A DNA stretch of 64,000 bases from Phragmites australis (Eukaryota; Streptophyta; Magnoliopsida; Poales; Poaceae): assembly GCF_958298935.1 (NCBI RefSeq), contig NC_084922.1, forward strand, positions 15,564,501 to 15,628,500. Direction: 5' to 3'. Numbering within the stretch: the stretch's first letter is position 1; each line of letters begins with the position of its first letter. Positions 1-10,932 of the stretch are shown piece by piece. Made by a program: the position numbers and the translations under genes. The notes below the pieces were generated by a model. The model ran no database searches. It was given only the letters and a program-made list of their open reading frames with translations, and was not told where the DNA came from.

Positions 1-1282
1 GAGGCATTTTTACCTCCACCATCTGTTTCAACATACACACAACTGATGCAAACCGTGTTTCAGCAATAGCTAGTAGCTTCAAATGGCTAAACTCATTGAA
101 CATAGAAAGCCGCATGCCATGGTTCATTATAAAATTCTTGATGATTTGGGCTTCACTTCTAATAACATGTATAAATTCAAGTTGTTTCCAAACAAATTCC
201 TCCTCTTCATTCTTTGGGAGTTTTGGCTCACAAATACTTTTCAAAGCAAGATTGAGAGTATGCACAACACATGGTGTCCAGAATATATTCTCATATTCAG
301 CTTCTATAAGGAGACCCGCACCTTTGCAATTTGCAGCATTGTCTGTGATGATTTGTACCACATTTTGACGATCCACTTCTTCAATAACAGACTTCAGCTT
401 CTCAGCAATGTATTCTTTTGTCTTCACTTGCCCTTCACAATTATCAGCCCTCAAGAACATAGGTGCCTTCTCAGAAACAGCAACAAAGTTGATGAGTGGT
501 TGCCTCTGCGGATCTGACCATCCATCAGCGCAAATTGTCACTCCCTTCTCCTGCCATGTGCTCTTTGAACTCTGCAATAGCATCTCAATGTGACCTCTTT
601 CTTGCTTCATAAGCGAAGTTCTAAGCTTGTTGTACTCAGGCATTTTATAACCCGCCAAGTTGCGGTTACAAGCAAAGGAAATTGCTTGTTGAAAATATGG
701 ATTTCTTGCAAAATTGAAAGATAGCCCTATAAATCGATTAAAAAACAGAATTAGCACAACTGCATAAGTAAAGAAAACTTAAAATTACAACTTTATAATG
801 ATCAGTGCAATGCAATAAAAATGAATACCTCCAGAATAGAATGATCTAGCAATTAGAGCATCCAAGTGCTTGCGGTCCTCCATTGCTCAAGATTTCTCCA
901 ATGCACTTGCAAGTCCCCTCTTGTTCGTGCTGCCACCATATGAAGAACCCGTAGTAGGCAAAGACACAGTTCTCTGTCTTGACCTTTCTACTAATTCTTT
1001 GCACCTTTGAACATCTCTCCTCATTTGTCTAAGCAAATCTGTTGACACCTTCGGACAAATACCCACTCCCTTTCCCTTCTTCTGCAGCAAGTGAGCTTCA
1101 ACTCGAGTGTAGCTACTGAATCCTTCATATGGACAATACTTGCACTTCCATCTAGTATTGCCCCCCCTCCCCGCTCTAGGTCTCTCTAAAATGTGGACAT
1201 GATCCCACAATGGAGCTCTAATGTCTGTCGATGTTGCAGAAGCATCACCAGCAGCATCACTACTTGAACCTTCGGTCACCAT
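1..1282 (-). pseudogene. hAT-superfamily transposase (BED zinc finger + DUF659), 3' part outside window
   Basis: Minus-strand reading gives an N-terminal BED-type zinc finger (GGNTRWKCKYC, then a spaced AHLLQKKGKGVGIC). After an intron at 727-828 (GT/AG in minus orientation) comes a long DUF659-type region containing ICADGWSDPQRQPLINFVAV, IITDNAANCKGAG and FWTPCVVHTLNLALKSI, which runs off the window at base 1. This domain order is typical of plant hAT transposases; the C-terminal dimerisation domain would lie outside. The first in-frame ATG is at 1282. An in-frame TGA at 887-889 lies between the BED finger and the exon-1 end (AMEDRKHLDALIARSFYSGG), so the ORF is broken unless it is read through or spliced differently. 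I call it a degenerate element rather than a host gene; a domesticated hAT gene is the alternative. Confidence 0.85.
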
Positions 1283-1339
1283 CACGGTGATAACACTGAA
1301 ACAGACAGCCACTGAGCCACAGCATGTCGGCAACGGCAA

Positions 1340-1775
1340 GCCGGCAACTACTGCTAAGTGCTAAGCGCCTAAGGCAATCGGGAGGGGGAAAAGGGGAGGG
1401 GAAGAAGGAGGAGAACTCACCGGTGGAGCTGAACCTCGCCGTCGCCGGTCACCGTTCGCGACGCTGCTCCCATGTGACTGCCGCCTGGAATCGTGTGCGC
1501 TCTTGCGCCTGTGCGCCCGCCGCAGCTGCTCCCGCGCGCCTACGCCCTTGCGCCCACCGCGGCTGCTCCCGCGCGGCTGCACCCGTCCGCCGCAGCTACG
1601 CCTGTGAGTGCGCCGGCAGTCACGCCCGTGCGTGGAGGAGGCGGAGTAGCTGCTGAGTGCCTGAGCGTGGAGGAGCCGCCCACTGCCGTGCGTGGAGGAG
1701 CCGCCACACCGCGCTGGTCAAGTTCTATGCCGAAGCTGCTCCCGTGCGTCAGCCGGTTAGGTTAGGCCTTCATAT
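1340..1775. other. GC-rich leader next to the hAT transposase
   Basis: GC-rich, low-complexity sequence with repeated CCCGCGCG and GTGCGTGGAGGAGCCGCC blocks, directly upstream of the hAT coding region. No conserved domain is visible in any frame. It is probably the 5' leader or promoter side of the element. Confidence 0.4.
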
Positions 1776-1930
1776 GGGCTGAGCCGTATCCGCAACAACA
1801 CCAATACGTACCGGCCCACATATCCGTATTTTTTGTAATTATTTTCGAGCGGATACTCCATGGATACGTATCGGCCACGTATCCGTATCCGATACAGTAT
1901 CCGGTGCGGATACAGGACCGGACTGCAGTA
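1776..1930. repeat. GTATCC/GGATAC-rich block, probable hAT subterminal region
   Basis: GTATCC and its complement occur many times in both orientations within about 150 bp (for example CACGTATCCGTATCCGATAC). Clusters of short motifs near the end of an hAT element are usual transposase-binding regions, and the position just upstream of the BED/DUF659 gene fits. A similar block is at 45748-45930. The exact terminal inverted repeat and 8-bp target duplication were not found. Confidence 0.4.
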
Positions 1931-2348
1931 TTCGTGTTTCCGAGCTTTCAACATATTCTCAATGCGGAAATACAGGCATTTCTATTCGCGTTGAATCAGA
2001 TAATAGATGAAATTGAGTGCTCTATTTCCGGTCGGAGAAAAATTGCCCGTTCATTTACAGCCAGGAAAAAAAAAAGGAACTACAAGTTCTATGCACTCAC
2101 TATGTTCCCCACAGCCTACAGCCTACAGCCTACAGATTACAGTGCGAATAATACAGGTCTCCTGATACATCCAATTTTCAGGACTACATCTGCCTGTGAG
2201 GAACAATAATTAAAAGGAAAAAAGTAAGTCAATCTTCTGCTCTCCTGTTCCCTTGAAAGATGGTTGGAAAATTTCCTCTAGGGTTGTTCACCTCAAACAG
2301 CTAGGCTTAGGCACCCAGCAATTAGCTCAGGAGCCAAAATTTACAGTG

Positions 2349-5300
2349 TCAAGTGAAAATGCTCTTCAGCTTGGCCTTCTGGTCATCAGTTAGGGTTTTT
2401 GGGAAGGTCACTTCGAATTTGATGTACAAATCTCCTCTCTTGTTGCTCTGGTACAGCGGCATGCCCTCACCTTTGAACCTCCTAACCTCATTTGGTTTGG
2501 TGACCCCCTACAATAATACGACAACGCAAAGTTAATTACAAATTGACGTAGATTATGTACGCATAATATGTACAGACTAAATAATCTGTTGTACAAAGGT
2601 GCTATTTAGTCAGATTATGTACGCATAATATGTACAGACTAAATAGCACTCAAATTTACTGCCTAGTTACCTTGGCCCCGATTTCCAGCAGATGGTTGTC
2701 AAGATGCTTGAAGTTCTTCTCAAAACCAATAAGAGCTTCGAGCTGCAATAGAAATGTGAGCTCAGTGGTCTACAAGAGAACTAATAAAAGAGCTTAACAT
2801 TTAGCACTGTCTTCAGTCTTCATCCAGGAATAAGGACAAATTTTTCTTTTGGTTCTCACAATGCAACCAAATCGTCTTCAATCGAAGGCCCTTTGTGGAA
2901 GATCTCTTCAATTTCTGTCTAGGTAGCATTGTTAACGAGAGCATAAGACTGAAGAAGCGAACAGTACCAGTGAGATTGTTACTGTCGTATGTAGGTCATT
3001 GCCTTCTCTTCTGAAGCGCTCATGCAGTGCTGCCCGAATCCTAAACTGCTAGGAAGTGAAAATTTATCAATGATAAATGTTGCCAAGCTGATCAATTCCC
3101 TCGGATAATTTGCATCAAAAGAACTAGGTAGATAACAACCTTCAAATCACCAGGCACTCTATCAATCTTTTGTTCACCGTCCTCGCAAAACAAAATTTCC
3201 TGAAACCGGATAAGACAATCTATTAAAAACACCCATAGATGCTTCGTTCTTTTTATTCTGAAGCAGTTTAGTTCAGTCACTGCAGGTGCTTGTACAAAGG
3301 TGCTATTTAGTCTGTACATAATCTGTTGTCGGTTTAGTAATGTGGAAACCAGGGTGTTCAGCCATGTTGTTCCAAAGAGTTGCAGTATGCCAACAACTAC
3401 AGATAAATCACCGGAAGAAAAATATAATGCAGTTGCTTTGTACCTGTCCATCTTGCATTCCCTTTTCAATGTCAACATTGATGAAATCACCTTCTCGTGC
3501 GTACTTCACATTTGGGCATTCCTTACAAACCTGGAATACAAAAATGTATCCTCATGTCATTGCAGAGTTTAGCAAACCATATCTAGTACCTGAATCATAT
3601 GCCAGCATCTTTTAAAATGGAAATGGAAGATCAGTATTTTTCATCATGAAAAACCATGAAAAGACCAAAGAAAAACAAGAAAATATATCAACACATATTC
3701 CATTATATTAATATAAAAAAATTTAGGTGATAAATCATATCAACTGCAGAATAACATTTGACACATTATAAATTACCTGCTCATTCATTTGATAAAACAT
3801 TCCAGGAGCAATTTCTCGTTGACGGACTTCATTCCTGCAGTTGCATCGCCTCTTGCCAGGAGCTGGTTTCATCACATTTCTCTCTCTCCAAACCTATATG
3901 CAACAAGGAAATACCAAGTCAAAGTGAATAATTATCAGCTGCAATAAGTGCAAATCATTTCCATTAAAACCTGAAGGTACTTCAAGAATGCATTAAAGAA
4001 TATTATCTGGACTCTAATGTTTTTCGTCACGAGTTTCAAGCAGTTGTTACCTTTAAGGAACCACCCATGTACAAGTCCTCTAGTGAAGCATCCAATTCAA
4101 CAATGACATCATCACCCTTTATAATTTGCTCTTCCTCCTCTTCCATCCCTCCACCACCAAAAAAACTGAAGTTTTATTGAGAAAGGGTACAAAAAGATCG
4201 TTGTCAGTGGGAGATAACTGAAATATTTTAGCGCAATAGGAACATGATGAGATATTTTTTTCAACATTGAGTTGCATTCAGCTAAAGCTGAATGACATAA
4301 TTTTTTTCAATAACAAGGGATATCTGCTCAATGACATGTTAACCAGTGAACCATTCACAATAAATATAATTAATTCTTTGTAATGAATAACTCCCTTAAT
4401 GTGCATGACGGAATGCACAAATGTACATCTGCATTACAATTTGTTTTTAGCATGCGGAGTTTGTTGATTGTTAGGACAACAACCAGAAAGGACAGGTACA
4501 ACTAGACATGCACCACCACTGTACCACATCATATGGCTCCGTTCTTTTCTTCACATCACCAAATTCCAACAGCCTAGAACTTGCAACATAGACTTGACAG
4601 ACAATTTTTTTAATATCTTCAAATCAAATCATGGTAAAGTTTTTTTCTATTCCCTCAGCTAAAGAACGAATCAAAGGCCTCACGTGAATCCACGTCCTAA
4701 AGGGATATATCTCATTATATACCAAATCTAAAAATTCACATATAGACAAAATGAGTTGCTGGTCAGGAGCATCAAGATTATGATTCTACAATCCTCAGTT
4801 TCAAATATCTAGGGACCCAACCAAAAAAATTCGTTACCTACTTCACTTTTTGTTGACCAACCACACATACTTTAACCTAATCCGATCCATGCATTCTCAA
4901 CAAATGCCTTAGGAAAAATAAAAATACATTGTTCCACTTCTTCTGCAAACAAGATAGATCTCGTGTAAAGTAATGGAACCCTGCATTTTGATTTAAAAAA
5001 GAGAGTGGTATTTGTATAATATGGACTATAGCCTGCAGCAAGTTCGTCGTTCTATGTTGTGAACAATAATATATGCTTCTCATAGAAAAGTCTCGTGCAG
5101 TTTCTGTAGTAGGGCGTGAACGCATGATAAGATGATATGAACAAAACAACACACATAAGATAAAAGTTTCTTCTCACTTGCTAAAGACGTGCTCGACGTT
5201 CATTGTACGACCACCTCCACCACCATGCCCGCGTTGGAACTGGTTGTTCAACCCATCCTCACCGTACCAGTCATAGACCTTTCTCTTCTCCTGATCCGTT

Positions 5301-6098
5301 AAGACCTCGTACGCTGCAAGATGACAATAACTTCACAACTCAATTACACCAAATTTTTTTTTTAGCTCGAGCATGAGCACTAAAAAATATTTCCTTTTTG
5401 TTCTCCATGGTGCATACCATTGTTGATCTCAGCAAACCGCTTGTTGGCCTCCAGATTGTTGGGATTCTTATCAGGGTGGTATTTCAGCGCGAGCTTGCGG
5501 TACGCCCGCTTGATCTGCTCCTCCGTTGCGCCTTTCGACACCTGTAGGATGTCGTAGTAGCTCTTCCTAATCCATTTGGTTACATATGCAAAGAGATTAT
5601 CAGTATGATCATTACAAATTCATCCGATGCTTAGCTTACAGATAATCCCGAGAAATATTGTTACAAAAGGGATAAAAACTGCTCAAGGATTTGAGCAAAC
5701 AGTTTTTTCTCGAACACAAGGTTTTGATCTGAGCAATTAGGATTCGAAGAACTAGAAAATACTGGCAGTTAATTAACCGCAATAACTTGTAAGCAAATAT
5801 ACGATCAAATGCAGCAACTCTGAGCATGCCGCAGAGAAAAGAAGCGATTTTGAGCAGTATACGTGATCCGCAGGGAAGGACGATCCGCAGCAAATCGACT
5901 CAAGATGAGATTTTTCTTGAATAAACCGATCTTATGCAACAAGCCCGGTGCATATGGACCCCAAGAACACGAGAAAAAAAAAGGACAAATCGGAAACCTA
6001 GCCGTGACGGACCCAAGACCGTACCCGCCAAGCGTGGGCACCGAGTAGTGCAGGAGGAGGACGGCGACGAGCAGCGCCGCTCTCCTCGGCGCCGCCAT
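2349..6098 (-). CDS. ERDJ3B: ER-luminal DnaJ co-chaperone, ERdj3B type
   Basis: J-domain co-chaperone that in plants works with SDF2 and BiP in ER folding of glycoproteins and receptor kinases. Ten exons on the minus strand: 6025-6098, 5418-5566, 5178-5313, 4051-4165, 3777-3893, 3444-3530, 3140-3199, 2968-3045, 2671-2742 and 2349-2507. All junctions are GT/AG and the joined frame gives 348 codons, close to the family's usual ~346. ATG at 6098 opens a signal peptide ([16 protein letters not shown]). The J domain is residues ~27-91 with HPD at 55-57, then a short Gly-rich linker. The substrate-binding part has the ERdj3 cysteines at 175, 177, 199 and 202 (CNC and CKEC). It ends in [16 protein letters not shown] without a KDEL signal, as in the family. 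The J-domain end reads [11 protein letters not shown], where DRYGEEGL is commoner. Symbol assigned from family resemblance. Confidence 0.95.
2545..2650. repeat. Short inverted/direct repeats in the last ERdj3B intron
   Basis: A ~33-bp motif containing ATTATGTACGCATAATATG occurs twice (about 2552-2584 and 2613-2645). GTGCTATTTAGTC and its complement GACTAAATAGCAC flank the second copy, forming a small hairpin. A related stretch (TTGTACAAAGGTGCTATTTA) lies in another intron of the same gene near 3292-3330. It looks like a fragmented or duplicated MITE. Confidence 0.5.
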
Positions 6099-6360
6099 TG
6101 ACCCCCGCCAGGCGCCTCGCCGCCTTGGCTGGGCTAGAGGTCGCACGGCGAGACGAGAGAGCGTAGTAGATGCAGCGCTTGCTCCAGGCCGACTCGCCAC
6201 GCGCGTCGGCAATTTCTAGAAAGAATAACGCCTTTGGTGTGCACGTGTGGCGTGACAAAGGCCGGGACAATGGCAGAGAGTCCACGCGGCTCCGGAGGAA
6301 CTTTTCGGCTTTCGGCGGCGGCTTCGGCCTCCGTCTATAGAACGCCGCCAATTTATCTTT
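6099..6360 (-). promoter_or_regulatory. ERdj3B 5' leader and proximal promoter
   Basis: Sequence immediately upstream of the ERdj3B start. A perfect palindromic CACGTG (G-box) is at 6242-6247, a core bound by plant bZIP and bHLH factors; unfolded-protein-response bZIPs use related ACGT cores. No exact ERSE (CCAAT-N9-CCACG) was found; the nearest match is ACAAT-N10-CCACG at about 6267-6286. Regulation by ER stress is inference. Confidence 0.35.
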
Positions 6361-6448
6361 TACAGGCTTTATTATCGTTTTCTTAAATTATTATGCTAGG
6401 AGATTTAGCCTTACGCTCCACGACACCCTCTACCAATAGAGCAAGCTT

Positions 6449-6522
6449 GGTCCATTAATTTCTTTTTATAGCATTTGTTGTTGTTGGTCCATTAATTTCT
6501 TTTTATAGCATTTGTTGTTGTT
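6449..6522. repeat. Perfect 37-bp tandem duplication
   Basis: A 37-bp unit beginning GGTCCATTAATTTC and ending in GTTGTT repeats occurs twice head to tail (6449 and 6486) without a difference, just left of the CACTA element. It lies in otherwise featureless A/T-rich DNA. Confidence 0.85.
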
Positions 6523-6556
6523 ATATAATCGATATATAGATGCTATCTTGTGCAAA

Positions 6557-9500
6557 TACTACTACAGAACAGGACATTACTGTCGGCTCTAAAATCCCCT
6601 TCACTGTCGGTTTTGGAGCCGACAGTGGGTAACAGGCAGTGATAGTCGAGGACTATCACTATTGGCTCCGTGGACCAACAGTGAAAGTGATTATCACTGC
6701 TGGCTGAAGGATTCGACCGGCAGTGATTTCTTAGGTATCACTGCTGGTTGGTGGTTTCAGCCGGCAGTGTTGTGCCACCCCCTTCTACTCCGGTCCTGTC
6801 CTCCCTCTCTGTCCTCCCTTTCTCTTCTCGATCTCTCCATCTCTCTTCCACTCAATACATGCATACAATGAGATATATATAATGTAGATCAATAATAAAG
6901 ACATCTTTATTAATACATAGTAATTCATGTCACACATATATACATAATAGTTCTCACATATAATATTGTAAATGAGTACATTACGACCACATTTAACAAA
7001 AAAAAATTACATCTTACGTAACAAAATAGGCATAAAGGTACTGGCAATTGACACATTGATCTTACAAGTAACATCATCTTACATAGCAAAATAATGATGA
7101 TTACAAACAGAACTAGAATTATGACATCTTTACACGTGAAATCACACTTCTTCGTATTTTCGAAGTTAGCCAATTTTTGCTCGGTTTGGATAACTTGACT
7201 ATTGTATACCGCAAAAGCTTCATGTTTGGACTTATATCCTTTGTAACATGCTCATTTGAATCCATTAACTTATATGTGGCATTCCTCCCAACTGAAGAAC
7301 ACTCCATTTTGCCAACTACGATGAACAACATACCATATCATAGCAGTCCTAAATTTCAGAGAATATGCAAAAATGATATACCACAAACCACACAAACACC
7401 AAAGAATGTTCTTGCAAAAAACTATTAGGCACAGTGACTCTAGCAAATAGCTTTATTAGAACTTCAGTACTGATTACCTTTTTAGAGAGAAAATATTCTT
7501 CTCAAGTCAGCATTTATGTGCCAGTCCTACTAGTTTCTCTCAAGATGAGCTGGACACCCTATCTGAGGTTGACCTAAAGAGTTTTTTTTTTAGGTTGGGC
7601 TAAAAGAAAACTCTTAAGGTCAATCTCAGATAGGGCGTCCAGCTCATCTTGAGAGAAGCTACTCTCTGAACTAGTAGGACTGGCATATAAATGTTGACTT
7701 GAGAAGAATGCTTCCTCTTCGAACAGGTAATCAGTACCGAAGTCCTAGAAGTAATAAAAAAATACAGCCTCGAGCCGTATCATCATCATCGTCACTATTT
7801 TATTATATTTCAAAAGAAGAAAAGCAACAAACAAATACAAAAAAAAAAATCACCAGCATCATATGCAACCACCATCCAACAAAAAAATTATTATTTGATT
7901 GGTCTGCATCAGATTATAACGACTACAATCTCAACTAGGATAGTGAAAAGACGTGCAAAGTGCATGTGTAATAACCATTCTAATCGAGCATTGCAGTCAT
8001 ATGTATGGTAAATAGTTCTCCAATTTCATCATTTGCAAAAAACTAAAACAAGTAAGAAAACAGTGCAGTTTTTAATGGCTGAGTTTTGAATGAACTTAAA
8101 AAACATGTTAGCTAGTTGATTGAAGTTCTCTTCCTGTCATGTCCTAAGCAACTGCATAACTTGAGATATACAATAATATAAGCAAGTAATCCCATATTTA
8201 CTTTCTCATTGCTGAACGGATCATATAGCTCTTTTTGACTGAGAACATTGATGCATCCTTTACATTAACAAGCAGGACTTAGTTTGATAGAGCGTTAAAA
8301 TAAATATGGAGGAAATTAAAAAGTAGACTAAACATTGTAATAGTCTGACACTCAAGTTCACCACTTATGAAGAATAGGGGAGCATTGGAATAGGACACAT
8401 GCATATGTTTAGTTGAAATTGGACTACTTTTACAAATTATGGTTCTACCTACTTCTTAAATTGCCGCAAAATCTAACTCTGAGTGCAAATAGTTGTCCAT
8501 TAGGCTAATAGACACAATGAATATCATGAACACATCCATCACCCAACAGGCAAGAAAATACAGTTGACTTCATGATTTCGATGTGCTATTAAAGATGACT
8601 TTCATCTTCCTATCTATGGAAAAACATCCATCGAACATGCATAAGTGCACAAAAGCATTTATTCAGGAAATCTGTACAAGCAACGACATGTAGTCTACAT
8701 CAGTATTAGGTCGTGGGAAACTGATGAACAAGAAGATGAGAGGAAAGGAGAGGAGAAGAGAGGAGAGGAGGAGGATGGCAGGAGATGTCGTCACTAACCT
8801 TAGGAGCAAAGAAGGAGAGGACGGTGGGGCTCCAAGATGGGGAGGTCGAGGCTCCAGGACGGGGATGACGGCGTTGGGGCTCTGGGACGGGGAAGGCTGC
8901 GTCGGTGAGAGCGCGAGGAAGGGAAAAAAATTTGTAAGTGTCAGAGGGCACGAGGTGTCCAGCAGTATTATAGGGGGGACTTTCACTGCCGGCTGAAGAA
9001 GTCCACCGACAGTGTAAGGTGACATTTACTGCCGGCTCAATAGGACAACTGGCAGTGAAAGGGGTTTCACTACCGGCCCAAAGTCCACCGGTAGTAAAAG
9101 TGGTTTCATTGCCAGTCAGATATGTGCACCGGCAGCGAAACCCCTTTCACTGCAGGTGCGGGGAGCAAAAAAACATTTGATTTGGCTGCATGTGTGCTGA
9201 GACTTGAAACCACGACTTGCTCCAAGTAAAATCGAATAAGCCGCTGTACTACTCGAATGCTTTCGATTGATTTTTTACTATCTATATTTATTAATATTAT
9301 GTTAACCTAAAATTCTAATACATATTTATTTAAATTACAAGGCAGTGATAGGCCGACATATAATCCGCCGAGGTAGCTCTGTTAGCTCGAAGTATAAGAA
9401 GGTGTGGAAGATAAGGACATCACTGCCGGCTTATATAATCTATCGACAGTGATGTACATATATCACTGCCGGCAGTAACGAGGGTGTTGGGTATCACTGC

Positions 9501-9670
9501 CTGCTCAATCTATCACTCGGCAGTGATGACCCTTATCACTGTCGGTTCATAAGCCATGATAATTGATTCTTTCCGTGTGGCTTATGAACTGGTAGTCATG
9601 CTCCATCACTGTCGGTCCATAAGAAACCAGCAGTGATAAACCAATATATAAGTCTAATTCTATAGTAGTG
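6557..9670. mobile_element. Non-autonomous CACTA transposon, 3.1 kb
   Basis: The right end reads TTCTATAGTAGTG, the complement of CACTACTATAGAA; the left end reads TACTACTACAGAAC, so the first C has decayed to T. Both ends are flanked by AAA (6554-6556 and 9671-9673), the 3-bp target duplication expected for CACTA elements. The subterminal regions (about 6580-6780, 8975-9170, 9340-9650) are packed with variants of CACTGCCGGC and its complement, the family's usual transposase-binding repeats. No transposase domain is visible in the interior, so the element would need a partner in trans. Confidence 0.85.
7457..7750. repeat. Long imperfect hairpin inside the CACTA element
   Basis: Two inverted arms of about 125 bp (7457-7586 and about 7606-7750) are separated by only ~20 bp. 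Matching blocks include AAGATGAGCTGGACACCCTA against TAGGGCGTCCAGCTCATCTT, TCCTACTAG against CTAGTAGGA, and ACTTCAGTACTGATTACCT against AGGTAATCAGTACCGAAGT. A few mismatches and small bulges are present. A transcript through it would form a long double-stranded stem that could feed small-RNA production. Confidence 0.8.
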
Positions 9671-9673
9671 AAA

Positions 9674-10929
9674 GATCAATTTTTAGGTTAGCTGGCCGCA
9701 TGCAGAAATTGTTTCTAGGAGGCGCCACATTACTGTACAGGATTTGTTTGTTGATTTTTGGGTCACCAAAGTCACAACTCAGTAATTTCGCTCGGTCTAC
9801 AACGTACCTTAGCTCTTCAGACACACCAGACTAGGATTCCTTGCGGCATAAGCTATGCCTAGAATAATATAATTTTTTATTGTACAAACACAATAACAAG
9901 ATAACTGAGTAAGGCCTCAATGGCACACGCTTGAAGTAAGCGGAGATTTCTATCATCAACATGTAGAACTTGACTAGCAATTTCAAACCATGTAATAGGT
10001 ATCCGTCATCTTCTCTCTCTATATAACTATAAATTATTGAGTTCTATTTAATATGATTTGAAAAGATAAAATAGGCAGATAAAATAATTTATTTTGTGTG
10101 ATAGATGAATGTTTGACCTTGACGCAAGCGACATGGTGGACAGTGGCGAAACCATGGTATGGCTGGAGGTGGCCTGACACCCCAATAACGTTACCATCTA
10201 GTTAATAAAGTGCTAATCAGCATGTGCTAACTGCAGTTCAGTCTATTTTCTGATCTAATTAGTCTCCTTCATATCTAATTGATCTCTTCTATATCTAATT
10301 CCTGACTTCACCTCTGATACCGGAGCAATAAAGAAGGTGGTTGAGAGGTATTCCCTCTTGTCCAATGTAAGTGACATTTAACCTTCATCTCAAAGATCAA
10401 AGTGTCATGATGAGGTAAATATTGTGATCATGCTATCCTTACTATCTTTGCTTGGTGCACTTCACCGGTACAACATTCAAAGCGTTATATGGTTGCTGCA
10501 TGCGGCCATGCATCCTGGTTGCTATATGCGACCATACATCCTACGCACTTTGAGTTTCTATTTGGCGGCAGCAGCTCCCGAAATTTCTTTCTTTTTAATG
10601 TGCAGCAGTGCCACAATTTTTTTCCTTTGGTGGGCAGTAGAGCCAAAGCAGACAAATAAAGCGTCAAAAGCAAAGAGTTTGAGAGAGAGAGAGCTGCACT
10701 CTCATTTGGATGCGACAAAGCAACCATAACGGATGTGAGAAAGCATTAGAGTTTAGACACTAGAGTAAAGATGGAGCCAGGTCATGAGTGCCGAAGACCA
10801 TTACGTGGTCTAGATTTGAAGCTGGAACAGCACGAAGGAAATATTATTGGCCACGAACAGCCATCTTCAAACGGTAACTTGAATAAACAGTAAAAATATT
10901 ATTCCATTAATAAAAATGATACATAGTGC
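9674..10929. other. Intergenic DNA, nothing recognised
   Basis: Low-coding A/T-rich sequence between the two CACTA elements. Short ORFs (for example 10424-10729) show no domain, plausible composition or conserved motif. Confidence 0.5.
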
Positions 10930-10932
10930 ATA

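Noticed and set aside
6267..6286. Possible ER-stress element upstream of ERdj3B
   Set aside because: Both the CCAAT half and the spacing deviate from the consensus, so it is mentioned only as a near match.
8663..9025. 120-residue minus-strand ORF in the CACTA element
   Set aside because: Pro/Leu/Ser-rich reading produced by a purine-rich tract on the plus strand; no domain.
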